Source of the DNA: Novosphingobium sp. CECT 9465
Lineage (GTDB): Bacteria; Pseudomonadota; Alphaproteobacteria; Sphingomonadales; Sphingomonadaceae
Length of the DNA stretch: 64,000 nt
Reading direction: 5' to 3'
Assembly: GCF_920987055.1 (NCBI RefSeq)
Contig: NZ_CAKLBX010000001.1
Location: forward strand, 3,210,501 to 3,274,500
Shown here: positions 17,426-25,832 of the stretch, piece after piece
Position numbering within the stretch: position 1 is the stretch's first letter
Layout: each line of letters starts with the position of its first letter
Made by a program: the position numbers and the translations under genes
Notes under the pieces: model-generated
Database searches by the model: none
Told to the model about the DNA's origin: nothing
The model's input: the letters and a program-made list of their open reading frames with translations, nothing else

Positions 17426-17586
17426 TTCACTTGCAGAACCAAAGCCATTTGAACCCCCGCCTTTAGATAGGGGTGAAATTCGAATCGAGGTTCATCTTCC
17501 TTCCCAGGCGAGGCGATCACCATGAAGACGCCCGGACAAAGAACAATGCCGCTGATCAAGCGGACGACGCCAAAGGGGTGAGGATT

Positions 17587-18027
17587 ATGGGTATCGAAGA
17601 AAACAAGGCCGTGGTGCAAAGCTGGTTCGACGCGGTGAACCGTGGCGACGAAGCGGCAATTCTTGCAACGACCGCCGAAGACTTCAACTTCATGACGATG
17701 GCGCGCCAGCCGGAGTGGTTGCTGTACAACTGGAATCGCGAGCAGTTTTCAAAAGTGCCAACCACGATGTCGACCGTGCTGAAATCACCCATCCAGCTAA
17801 AGGTGCTGGAGATGACGGCTGAGGGCAGTCGCGTCGCGGTGGAAGCCGAAACCGACATGGAGATGCTCAACGGCCGTCGGTACAACAACGCGTATCATTT
17901 CGTGTTCAAACTGCGTGACGGCAAATTTACCGAAGTGCGCGAATACAGTTGCAGCTTCCTTGCACAAAGCTGCTTCGGCGCAGTCACGCCTGATGACCCC
18001 TCCGCCTCGAAGATGGCAGACGCCTGA
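17587..18027 (+). CDS. SnoaL-like / NTF2-superfamily protein
   Basis: A 146-aa NTF2-fold protein: VVQSWFDAVNRGDEAAILATTAEDFNFMTM is the classical SnoaL N-terminus, and AYHFVFKLRDGKFTEVREYSCSF the closing strands. Start at the ATG at 17587. It lies 22 bases before the Rieske oxygenase alpha subunit on the same strand, in the position normally held by the dioxygenase beta subunit, which has the same fold. It could be a beta subunit, but it is shorter than typical ones (around 160-190 aa) and more like ketosteroid-isomerase-type enzymes. Confidence 0.78.
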   Translation: MGIEENKAVVQSWFDAVNRGDEAAILATTAEDFNFMTMARQPEWLLYNWNREQFSKVPTTMSTVLKSPIQLKVLEMTAEGSRVAVEAETDMEMLNGRRYNNAYHFVFKLRDGKFTEVREYSCSFLAQSCFGAVTPDDPSASKMADA

Positions 18028-18049
18028 CCTTTTTCCCAGGAGAAGTGCG

Positions 18050-19255
18050 ATGCAAACCGACGCCTTGGACTTATTGCACCGGACCATGGAAGCGCAACTC
18101 GTGCGCGCCGAACATCCGGCTGATTTTCCCTATCTGCCGCCAGTCCCGTCAAGCCGCTATACCGACCCCGGTTTTGCCAAGCTTGAACATGACGGCCTGT
18201 GGATGAAGAACTGGCTGCTGGCAGGCCACATTTCGGAACTGCCAGAAGCCGGTTCCTATTTCCTGTTCCACCAGCTCGACCAGTCGGTCATCATCTCGCG
18301 CGCAAAGGACGGCGCAATCCGTGCCTTCCACAATGCTTGCCGCCATCGCGGATCGGCGCTGCTGCTGGAACAGAAGGGCAAGGCGATGCGGTTCGTCTGC
18401 CCCTATCACGCCTGGGGCTATTCGTTGGAAGGCGAACTGAAATCGGTCCCGGACCAGCATGACTTCACCTGCCTGAACAAGGCGGACAACGGCCTCAAGC
18501 CGGTGCGATGCGAAGTCAACCGCGGCATGATCTTCATCAACTTCGATGAAAATGCCGGTCCGCTCGATGATTTTCTCGCGCCGCAATCGGCACAGAAAGT
18601 AGGCTATCCGATCGAGGAAATGGTCGTCAAGGAACGCCTGCTCGTCGAAATGGATTGCAACTGGAAGCTGGCCCTGCACAACTTCCTTGAAATCTATCAC
18701 GTTGCCACCGTCCACGCGAAGACGCTTGCCCCCTATCTCAATTCGCAAAGCTTCGTGATCGCACTGTTCGCCAATGGCCACATGCGGTTTGCCACGCGCA
18801 AGAAAAAGGGCGATTCGATCTTCGATCAGCAGCTGTACAAGCCCGATAATGTGGCGGACGTGTTCAGCGAATGCACGATCGCGCTGCCGACCTTTCCCAA
18901 CACCTTCTTCGCGCTCGATCCCGGCGGCTTCTCGCTGCAAAGCTTCTGGCCAGCAGGGCCGGACAAGTCGATCATGGAAGTTCGCCTGATGGGCTGGGAC
19001 GTGGATACAGAAGCCGACAAGCAGCACTGGCAGGCCATGAACGGCATTGTGCGCAACATTCTGTCGGAAGATCTTTGCCTGTTCCGCTCGATCCAGCGTT
19101 CGTTGACACAAGGAACGATCCCGCATCTGACCTTCGGGTATCAGGAGCGTGCGCTCTATTGGTTCGAGGAAGAGGTTGATCGCCGAATCGGCATCGATAC
19201 GATCCCTGAATCGCAGCGTGTTGCCCAGGTTCTTGCAGGGCAAATGCAAAGCTGA
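18050..19255 (+). CDS. Rieske 2Fe-2S aromatic ring-hydroxylating oxygenase, alpha subunit
   Basis: A 401-aa oxygenase. The Rieske centre is CRHRG followed by CPYHAWGY (C-x-H-x16-C-x2-H). The mononuclear iron site appears as NWKLALHNFLEIYHVATVH, with two His ligands, and an Asp is available in SEDLCLFR. The length fits an alpha subunit. It would activate dioxygen to hydroxylate or O-demethylate a ring. No ferredoxin or reductase gene is adjacent, so electron partners must be encoded elsewhere. Start at the ATG at 18050 with AGGAGAA upstream. It follows the SnoaL-like gene as an operon and ends before a strong terminator at 19389-19420. Confidence 0.88.
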   Translation: MQTDALDLLHRTMEAQLVRAEHPADFPYLPPVPSSRYTDPGFAKLEHDGLWMKNWLLAGHISELPEAGSYFLFHQLDQSVIISRAKDGAIRAFHNACRHRGSALLLEQKGKAMRFVCPYHAWGYSLEGELKSVPDQHDFTCLNKADNGLKPVRCEVNRGMIFINFDENAGPLDDFLAPQSAQKVGYPIEEMVVKERLLVEMDCNWKLALHNFLEIYHVATVHAKTLAPYLNSQSFVIALFANGHMRFATRKKKGDSIFDQQLYKPDNVADVFSECTIALPTFPNTFFALDPGGFSLQSFWPAGPDKSIMEVRLMGWDVDTEADKQHWQAMNGIVRNILSEDLCLFRSIQRSLTQGTIPHLTFGYQERALYWFEEEVDRRIGIDTIPESQRVAQVLAGQMQS

Positions 19256-19268
19256 TCGCCATTCCTGT

Positions 19269-19316
19269 CCTGCATTCGGCTCGGGTGGAACCGTTCCATC
19301 TCGTGCCGAATGCAGG
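19269..19316. repeat. Nested inverted repeat downstream of the Rieske gene
   Basis: CCTGCATTCGGC (19269-19280) pairs perfectly with GCCGAATGCAGG (19305-19316). Inside the loop is a second short palindrome TGGAAC-C-GTTCCA. The result is a two-storey hairpin in the 3' region of the Rieske transcript, about 75 bases before the intrinsic terminator. The function is not known. Confidence 0.55.
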
Positions 19317-19388
19317 CAGGGCAGCGCCGCCGCCGCAAGCCTCGCCCTGTGGCAAGCGAGCCTTCCAAGACGCGTCAACACTTGTACA

Positions 19389-19420
19389 CGCCCGAACGCC
19401 ATGGCGTTCGGGCGTTTTTT
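19389..19420 (+). terminator. Rho-independent terminator after the Rieske operon
   Basis: A perfect 26-bp palindrome, CGCCCGAACGCCA / TGGCGTTCGGGCG (19389-19414), is followed immediately by six T residues (19415-19420). This is a textbook intrinsic terminator for plus-strand transcription. Confidence 0.88.
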
Positions 19421-20064
19421 CGTCGCCATGCATGATGAACACCGCATGGGATTGTGCATGAGATTTTGCAGGCGCTACGGCAGGCGTTTACGTGAGCCTG
19501 GAACCGAAACGCTTCTTTTCAGCTGAAGCCGACAACCTGCCCGATAGTACTTCTTCCCAGGCGGACCATCATCAATCAAACATGAAGATTGTAAAGACCA
19601 TCAAGAATCAGGTCTGAAATGCTTGTTTACCAATGACAATGGTATGGCGCCCAATTTCCTGCCCGGCCCGGAGCGCTGCCAGAACAGGATGGAGATGGAA
19701 AATCTGGCGGTCATATCCCGTTGCGGAAGCTTCACATGAATCGCTGCTCGCAAACAAAGGTCGCTACCGCAGGAGGTGAAGGAAATCACCATCGTGCAGG
19801 CCCATCCCGTGTGCCTGATGCAGTTGCAGGCGGGCGGAGACAAACTGGTTCTGCATTCCCCGTCATGGCCTTTCTCACCACGGCTCCATCCCGCGAACAG
19901 GCTTTTGAAATCGAGACAGGATGCCAACGCGAAACCCCTGCTCGTCGTTATCCTGCACATAACTTTGCCCACGCCCATCAAACCGGTGCGCGCAATTCCT
20001 GCCGGCTTGAACAGACTTTGCACATTGCCGGCCACCACGCCCTATCGATAGAAAGGATAAACTG
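19421..20064. other. Intergenic region without a credible gene
   Basis: About 640 bases between the terminator and the flavoprotein gene at 20065. Open frames here lack ribosome-binding sites and recognisable domains and I do not call them. A weak inverted repeat TACCA-N7-TGGTA lies near 19629. The promoter of the flavoprotein gene should be in the last 200 bases; AGAAAGGATAAACTG just before the ATG supplies the ribosome-binding site. Confidence 0.5.
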
Positions 20065-21291
20065 ATGGCCACCGTCGCCAAAATTAACGCCAGCGTCCTT
20101 GGCAGCTTCGCGCCAAAGGATGTCGCGGACGGATTCGTCGAAATCGCTCGCAACCTGCGTCCGTTGTTGCAGCAAGAAGCGCCCGCGGGCGAGAAGCTGC
20201 GCGCGCCAACTCCTGCTGTAGACAAGGCATTGAAGCAGCATCGCCTTCTGCAACTTCTCGTGCCGAAGCGGCTTGGCGGCGTGGGCCTTTCAACCACCGA
20301 TTTCTGCCGCGTCCAGATGGAAATCGCCAAGGGCGACCCTGCGATCAGCTGGGTGATGCAGATCATCAACGGCACCAGCTGGATCACAAGCCTGGCGTCC
20401 GACGATGTTCAGGATGCCGTATTCGGCAATGGCCCTCAGCCGGTGTGCGGCGCTTATAACCCTCCCGGCAAGGCCCGCAAAGTGGACGGAGGCTGGATCA
20501 TCAATGGCCGATGGCCCTATATGTCCGGCTCACGTCAATCGACCTGGGCGCAGCAGGGTGTAGTGCTGGAGGACTATGATGGTCCGATCGTGCCTGGGAT
20601 CAACATGTGCTACCTGCCGATGGCTGCGATGACCATTGTCGATAGCTGGTTCGTTTCCGGCATGCAGGGCACCGGCTCTGACACTGCGATCGCTGAAAAC
20701 GTGTTCATTCCTGACGGCCAGATGATGCTGATGAACGAACGCGCTGGCCAGATCGATCCGACGAAGCGCCACTTCGGCGCTCCTTCCGATTTGCTGCCTG
20801 CGGTCCCCGTGGTACGCACCACGGGCATTGCCCAGCTGATCGGGGCGGTTGAAGCCATGGTTGAAATCGTCACCGCCGAAGCGGAAAAGAAGCCCGTACT
20901 GACGACCTTCATCACATCGCGCAATAACTCAGGCGCCTATATGCGCGATCTCGGTGAAGCGGCTGCCATGGTCAACACCGCCAAGCTGATCCTCTTCGAT
21001 CTTACGGCCAAGCTTGATCGCGTCGCAATGGGCGAAGAATTCACGCTTGCTGAAAAGGCGGTGCACCGCGCCGCCGGTGCCCAGATGATCGAACTTGTGC
21101 ACGCCGCCAGCGAATCCGTCATGTTCCAGGCAGGTTCCTCGGCATTTGCACTCGACAAGCCAATCAATCGCTACTGGCGTGATGTTTCGATGGCAACGCG
21201 TCACATCCAGAACATCCCGACCATCGGTTATGAAATCTATGGTCGCAATCTGGCTGGTGCGGAAAGTATCTCGCCTCCGGGCGCATATTGA
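20065..21291 (+). CDS. Acyl-CoA dehydrogenase-fold flavoprotein, group D monooxygenase-like
   Basis: A 408-aa paralogue of the protein at 1826. The N-terminal helical domain has LLQLLVPKRLGGVGLS and DPAISWVMQI. The beta domain has GRWPYMSGSRQSTW, the equivalent of the W-x-FSSG-x-x-H-x-x-W block of HsaA-type monooxygenases, and SGMQGTGSDTA. The C-terminal domain ends with RYWRDVSMATRHIQNIP, typical of this group, where a Trp-Arg-Asp segment packs on the flavin. It would use FMNH2 or FADH2 and dioxygen from a reductase partner not seen nearby. It is followed 74 bases later by an MDR-type reductase gene. Confidence 0.78.
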   Translation: MATVAKINASVLGSFAPKDVADGFVEIARNLRPLLQQEAPAGEKLRAPTPAVDKALKQHRLLQLLVPKRLGGVGLSTTDFCRVQMEIAKGDPAISWVMQIINGTSWITSLASDDVQDAVFGNGPQPVCGAYNPPGKARKVDGGWIINGRWPYMSGSRQSTWAQQGVVLEDYDGPIVPGINMCYLPMAAMTIVDSWFVSGMQGTGSDTAIAENVFIPDGQMMLMNERAGQIDPTKRHFGAPSDLLPAVPVVRTTGIAQLIGAVEAMVEIVTAEAEKKPVLTTFITSRNNSGAYMRDLGEAAAMVNTAKLILFDLTAKLDRVAMGEEFTLAEKAVHRAAGAQMIELVHAASESVMFQAGSSAFALDKPINRYWRDVSMATRHIQNIPTIGYEIYGRNLAGAESISPPGAY

Positions 21292-21365
21292 TTCAGAAGG
21301 CGTTTCCGGGCAGCACGGCAACGCGCCCTGGCGACCTGTTCAATTGCGTAAGGAAATCTCGACCG

Positions 21366-22286
21366 ATGAAGGCTGCAATCATCGCCAGCGACGGCAGTTT
21401 TGCCTTGGCAGAACATGCCGCCCCTGCCCCGGCAGACGGTTTCGCCCTGATCGATGTTCGCGCCGCGGGCATCGGCCCGACAGACCTGATGCGTGCCAAA
21501 GGCTTCTTCGGTCCGGTTACAAGCCCTTATGTCCCAGGCGGGGAGGGCACGGGCACTTTGGAGGATGGTACGCGGGTGTATTTTGGGCACAGCGCTGCAC
21601 CATTTGGTGCAATCGCTGAAAAGACGCTCGCCCCCATTGCCGAAGTCTGGCCCTTCCCCCCGCAATTGAGCGACGATCAGGTGATCGGACTGGCAATATC
21701 GGGCACCGGCGCGCTTCTTCCTCTGGAAGAAGCGCAAATCCGTTCGGGAGATAATGTACTTGTTTTGGGCGCTACGGGTCCGGTCGGCCAGATCGCCCTC
21801 CAACTTGCAAAACTTTTCGGTGCCGGTCACGTGGTGGCAGCCGCGCGGAATGCGGATCAGCTTGCAGGACTGGTCAAGCGCGGGTGGGCAGACAATTTCG
21901 TCCAGCTTGGCACGGGCGATGACGAAGCGGCGCTGAAGGAAGCCGCGCACGGCGGCTTCGATGTGGTTCTGGACGTGATCTACGGCCCACCGGCAGAAGC
22001 AGCGATGCGGGCCACGCGTCCGGGGGCGCGCATGATGAGTATCGGCGTCCAGGCCGGTCCAACGGTAACACTCTCATTGCGTGATCTTGTTTTTCGCAGT
22101 CATATCGGCGTGGGCACCGGACAGCGCCCGGCCGTGGAACGCCGCGCCGCATTCGATCGCCTGATGACCCTTGCGGTCGAAAAGGGGCTTGCGGTCGATA
22201 CCGCGATCCATGAATTTGATCGCGCGGATGAAGCTTGGGCTGCACAAGCCGGCAGCCCTTATGCCAAGATCATCATCAAACACTGA
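21366..22286 (+). CDS. Zinc-independent MDR / quinone-oxidoreductase-like protein
   Basis: A 306-aa medium-chain dehydrogenase/reductase. The N-terminal GroES-like domain has VRAAGIGPTDLMRAKG and PGGEGTGTLEDG, lacking the structural-zinc Cys cluster and the catalytic Cys. The Rossmann domain has VLVLGATGPVGQIALQLAKLFGAG. This is the quinone-reductase (QOR/zeta-crystallin) type, which reduces enones or quinones with NADPH. Start at the ATG at 21366. It lies downstream of the flavoprotein in the same direction and could be cotranscribed. The substrate is unknown. Confidence 0.83.
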   Translation: MKAAIIASDGSFALAEHAAPAPADGFALIDVRAAGIGPTDLMRAKGFFGPVTSPYVPGGEGTGTLEDGTRVYFGHSAAPFGAIAEKTLAPIAEVWPFPPQLSDDQVIGLAISGTGALLPLEEAQIRSGDNVLVLGATGPVGQIALQLAKLFGAGHVVAAARNADQLAGLVKRGWADNFVQLGTGDDEAALKEAAHGGFDVVLDVIYGPPAEAAMRATRPGARMMSIGVQAGPTVTLSLRDLVFRSHIGVGTGQRPAVERRAAFDRLMTLAVEKGLAVDTAIHEFDRADEAWAAQAGSPYAKIIIKH

Positions 22287-22320
22287 TTGCGGAATCGGAC
22301 CTCTGGAGCCAGATGGCCCC

Positions 22321-23124
22321 CTACACGCCGAAAAATTCCGCTCGCACCGCACGGTTCAGTGGCCGCAGTTTGACGAGATTGCTTAGCAGGCTTCGCGGGT
22401 GGCGCAGCGCCTTGCGGTTCAGAAAATAGCTGGAAAGGATGCCGCCCGCCTGGCTGTGCGAACCGGCATGGCCCACACGATAGACTGCACCGCGAAACGG
22501 CAGGGCATCCAGTGGCGATCCCCTGTCGCGCAGGGCGTCGGTTATGAAGATATGACTGCCAAGCGACTGCTTGATCCAGTCCAGCGATGCATCTTCGAAC
22601 GTGGCAGGCAGTTCGTAAAGATCGGACCGGATTATCAGTGAGGTCCCACACAGCTTGTTGAACCCGTCATGGCCCAGCAGCAATGAACCACCGTCACTCC
22701 AGACATAGCCCTTTTCGATAAACCACCCGTTCGCGCCATCGTTCTTTGCAATGAAGCTGGTGATCCGCGAACTGACGAAATCGTCGTCATCCACGATCAT
22801 GAAATACCTGCTGTCCCGCGCGGCAAGCATGCCCTTGAGCACCCGGCGCCCCTTGTCGGCCCGGAAGGCTTCGTAAAACGCGTCGTGGCCCTGCCTGCCC
22901 AGTTCGTGCATGTCGTTCGGCGGGAAATCCACCCTTACCGCCCTGAACCCGGCTGGCAGCGATGGCAAATCTGCGCCCTCATTGGCAACGACGATTCCCT
23001 GCCAGTCCATCAAGGACTGATTGGCGATGGAAGCCATGGTCTGGGTCAACTTCGCGCACAATTGCGTCCAGTCGCGCGCATTGTCCTGATGCCGAACCGG
23101 AATGATGAAGGTGAGGAGGGTCAT
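22321..23124 (-). CDS. GT2-like glycosyltransferase family protein
   Basis: A 267-aa protein with GT-A character: LLTFIIPVRHQDNARDW at the N-terminus and YFMIVDDDDFVSS as the DxD-type nucleotide-sugar/metal site. It lacks a membrane segment. The start overlaps the upstream glycosyltransferase stop by 4 bases (23121-23124). It is the last gene of the minus-strand EPS operon that begins at 34520 and probably adds one sugar to the repeat unit. The donor and acceptor are unknown. Confidence 0.75.
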   Translation of the reverse strand: MTLLTFIIPVRHQDNARDWTQLCAKLTQTMASIANQSLMDWQGIVVANEGADLPSLPAGFRAVRVDFPPNDMHELGRQGHDAFYEAFRADKGRRVLKGMLAARDSRYFMIVDDDDFVSSRITSFIAKNDGANGWFIEKGYVWSDGGSLLLGHDGFNKLCGTSLIIRSDLYELPATFEDASLDWIKQSLGSHIFITDALRDRGSPLDALPFRGAVYRVGHAGSHSQAGGILSSYFLNRKALRHPRSLLSNLVKLRPLNRAVRAEFFGV

Positions 23125-24164
23125 TGAATTTCCTGGCCTTCCACGCGCGGCTCCTTGTCGGCAAGGAACCGGGAATACTTCTCCGACAGGCAGATCATTC
23201 CTGCGTCAGACAAGCTATCGAGACTTTCGAATTTCCTGGCCGTCGGCGTCATCAGGCTCATATTCGGATTATCATCCAGGGCCGCAAGATATTGCCGGTA
23301 ATAGGAAGAGCCATTCCAGAAACTGCCTTCGGAGACGACCATCTTGAAATATTCCTGAAAATCCCCAACATATTTATAGTGAAGAAGTATTGCAGATATA
23401 TCAGCAATACTAGCGCCGAATACATGATGAGCGTGCGATATTCTGATGCCTTTTCCCGCGTTGAAAAGCGGGTGCTTGCTAAGCCATTGCCTTGCACCAA
23501 ATGCCTTGGCACGAGAGCCACCGAGGTAGTAGGGAATTTTTTCGTTGGAGACGATATTTCCAGGCCCGTACCATGCCGCATAGTCCTGTGGTTCGAGGCT
23601 TTCGACATCAAACCAGCAATGCGAAGACTTCCAGTCGAGATGCCCGGCTTCCTGGAGTGGCCCGTCCGGGAACATGTCTATCATATGAGCGACAATGGCA
23701 TCGTGGCCATTGTCCGACAGATAGGAGACCAATTGCGGCAGATTGATCCTGTCGTCACCGGGAAAGCGGAAAAGCTCGTCTATATCAACGTACAAGACCC
23801 AACACTTTCCTCCGAAGCGATTTGCCAGAAGGTCTCTCATGATGTTCTTGTAGGTTTTGAATGGCATCCCGGTCTTCCAGACCGATACGCATTCGTGCGC
23901 AGAAAAGCGCTCGACAGTGCCATCCGTTGAACCATTGTCTAAAACGAATATATGCCTTGCGCCCAAATTTTTGTAATGCTTGACAAATTCATCAACGTAA
24001 GCACGTCCATTCTTGACAAGGCAGGCTACCACAACGTCATTTGGCTGAGTGTGAATCGATATCAGACCGCTGACGTATTGCACATCAAACGACAAACGCA
24101 GCCGCCTCCACGCGTCCACAAGGAACTGCTGGAACTTTCGGGCGGACCTTTTGATGCGCATCAT
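23121..24164 (-). CDS. Glycosyltransferase family 2 / GT92-like protein
   Basis: A 347-aa protein. NDVVVACLVKNGRAYVDEFVKHYKNLGARHIFVLDNGSTDGT is the N-terminus of the Glyco_tranf_2_4/DUF23 type, and CWVLYVDIDELFRFPG is the DxD-like catalytic block. The ATG follows the stop of the flippase gene directly (TAGATG). It contains no membrane span. It sits between the flippase and a second glycosyltransferase in the EPS operon and probably transfers one sugar in the cytoplasm. Lower local GC than the catabolic region suggests separate acquisition (visual impression, not calculated). Confidence 0.78.
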   Translation of the reverse strand: MMRIKRSARKFQQFLVDAWRRLRLSFDVQYVSGLISIHTQPNDVVVACLVKNGRAYVDEFVKHYKNLGARHIFVLDNGSTDGTVERFSAHECVSVWKTGMPFKTYKNIMRDLLANRFGGKCWVLYVDIDELFRFPGDDRINLPQLVSYLSDNGHDAIVAHMIDMFPDGPLQEAGHLDWKSSHCWFDVESLEPQDYAAWYGPGNIVSNEKIPYYLGGSRAKAFGARQWLSKHPLFNAGKGIRISHAHHVFGASIADISAILLHYKYVGDFQEYFKMVVSEGSFWNGSSYYRQYLAALDDNPNMSLMTPTARKFESLDSLSDAGMICLSEKYSRFLADKEPRVEGQEIQ

Positions 24165-25673
24165 CTATTCTGCCACCTCAATATTGCGCCTTCTCAGCGC
24201 CAAGGCATTCCATGCCTTGCCAGCGAGAACCATGGTTTCCTTCTCTGCGCCAGAAGGGCATCCGCGAGCCCAATACAGTCCGAATGATGCAAGAAAATAG
24301 ATCATGGCTGATGATCCGCCCGCAATAAGCAGAAAAGCAAGATCGTTTCCAAACAAAGGGATAGACGGTCTAGCCTTATCCAGACCGAGTGCGGCAATAA
24401 TCATCACGATGGATGCCACAAGGGACCGGCTGTTGAGGGCAATCTGCTGCCATACCGTCTGCTCCAGTATCCGGGCGACAAACCTGAGATCCACGAAGAC
24501 GGTGACAAGGCCCGAAAGCATGCGCCCCCATAGCAGCCCCGTCAATCCACCCGCGAGCAAGCCAATGAGTATCATAGGAATGCGGATGACGAGCTTCTGG
24601 AGGTTGCGCGCAAAGAATATATTGGTTCGTCCTGTCGCCATGGCCAGCGGGCCGACCAGACTGCCCAACGTCTCAAAGGCGGTGGAGAAGGCGACAAGCT
24701 GCACAACGGGTATCGCCGATTTCCACTGTGCACCCAGCAGCAGCGAAACCAGGGGCGCGGCAAACAAGGCCACGCCCAGGCTCACAGGCAGTGCACCAAA
24801 AGTGACAAGCGTCTGCGCACGCTGATATGCTGCGCTGAGACGATCCGGTGTCCGGCTGAAAAGACTGAAGGCCGGGAACAAAGGCTGTGTGAGCGGTGCC
24901 AGCGCTTCGCGGCTCGGCAATTGCGCCAGCTTTCCTCCTACGTTGTAAGCACCCAGTTCAGCCTTGCCCAATGCAGCGCCGACAATAAGCTGATCGACAT
25001 TGTAGTTTATCGTGCTGAGGAACTGGCTTCCCATCAGCCAGCCGGAAAAGCCGAAGAATTCACGGAAGTAGCGGAACAGGATGCGAGGGCGGAACGGCAT
25101 GACCGCATAGGAAAGCGCGACATTTGCCAATTGCGTGGCGAACGAGCCGACCACCAGTGCCCAGTAGCTCTTGTAGATCACCGCCACAGCAACGGCCACG
25201 GCAAAGCCGACAAGCTTTTCCCCAGTGGATACGGTGAAATACTGCCAGTATTCCAGCGAGCGTTGTGCCATCGCCAGCTTGGGATTGGCCAGCCCACCGA
25301 TGAAAAGGCAGGCGCCCAGAGCAAACATGATGCCTTTCAGCCGGGCATCTGCGAAGAAGGCGGCAACGGGCCATGCCGCACCGCAAACGAGAAGGCACAG
25401 GACCGCGCCACGCAAGGCATTGAGCGTCCATGCGGCGCTGAGGTGGGTTTCATCCGGCGCTTCGTGCCGCACCAGAGCCTGGGAGAGGGAGAATTCCGTA
25501 ACGCTGGTCAGGATGACCAATACCGTCGTACCGATGGCGACGAGACCGAAGTCCGCCGGACTGAGGTTCCAGGCCAGAATGAACGTGCTGAGCACGGCCA
25601 GCCCGTTGGTGAACAGCCGCGTCAATGTTACCCAGAAGCTCCCCTTGAGCACACGGGCGGAGATGCTGCTCAT
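24165..25673 (-). CDS. Wzx-like oligosaccharide flippase (MOP superfamily)
   Basis: A 502-aa integral membrane protein with about 12-14 hydrophobic segments, such as LAVLSTFILAWNL and YWALVVGSFATQLANVAL. The layout matches the lipopolysaccharide/polysaccharide flippases: an N-terminal SARVLKGSFWVTLTRLF leader and a central loop with SAAYQRAQTLVTFGALPVSLGVALF. It would move undecaprenyl-linked repeat units across the inner membrane. It lies 159 bases downstream of the truncated GT fusion gene and directly upstream of a glycosyltransferase with zero spacing. Confidence 0.85.
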   Translation of the reverse strand: MSSISARVLKGSFWVTLTRLFTNGLAVLSTFILAWNLSPADFGLVAIGTTVLVILTSVTEFSLSQALVRHEAPDETHLSAAWTLNALRGAVLCLLVCGAAWPVAAFFADARLKGIMFALGACLFIGGLANPKLAMAQRSLEYWQYFTVSTGEKLVGFAVAVAVAVIYKSYWALVVGSFATQLANVALSYAVMPFRPRILFRYFREFFGFSGWLMGSQFLSTINYNVDQLIVGAALGKAELGAYNVGGKLAQLPSREALAPLTQPLFPAFSLFSRTPDRLSAAYQRAQTLVTFGALPVSLGVALFAAPLVSLLLGAQWKSAIPVVQLVAFSTAFETLGSLVGPLAMATGRTNIFFARNLQKLVIRIPMILIGLLAGGLTGLLWGRMLSGLVTVFVDLRFVARILEQTVWQQIALNSRSLVASIVMIIAALGLDKARPSIPLFGNDLAFLLIAGGSSAMIYFLASFGLYWARGCPSGAEKETMVLAGKAWNALALRRRNIEVAE

Positions 25674-25832
25674 CGGCCTGTTTCGAATCCCTTCGCGCTG
25701 GCGGATATGCAGGCTGGCATGACTATGCGCGATAAATTAGCGCGCCGGGAAAGTATAGTGCAATGCAGCAAACTGATCCGAACAAGACCATTTTGCACGT
25801 CTGCAACCCCATGCAGTATCCAGGCCATGGGG

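Noticed and set aside
19601-20038. 145-codon open frame in the gap after the Rieske gene
   Set aside because: No domain, no ribosome-binding site and unlike neighbours in composition.
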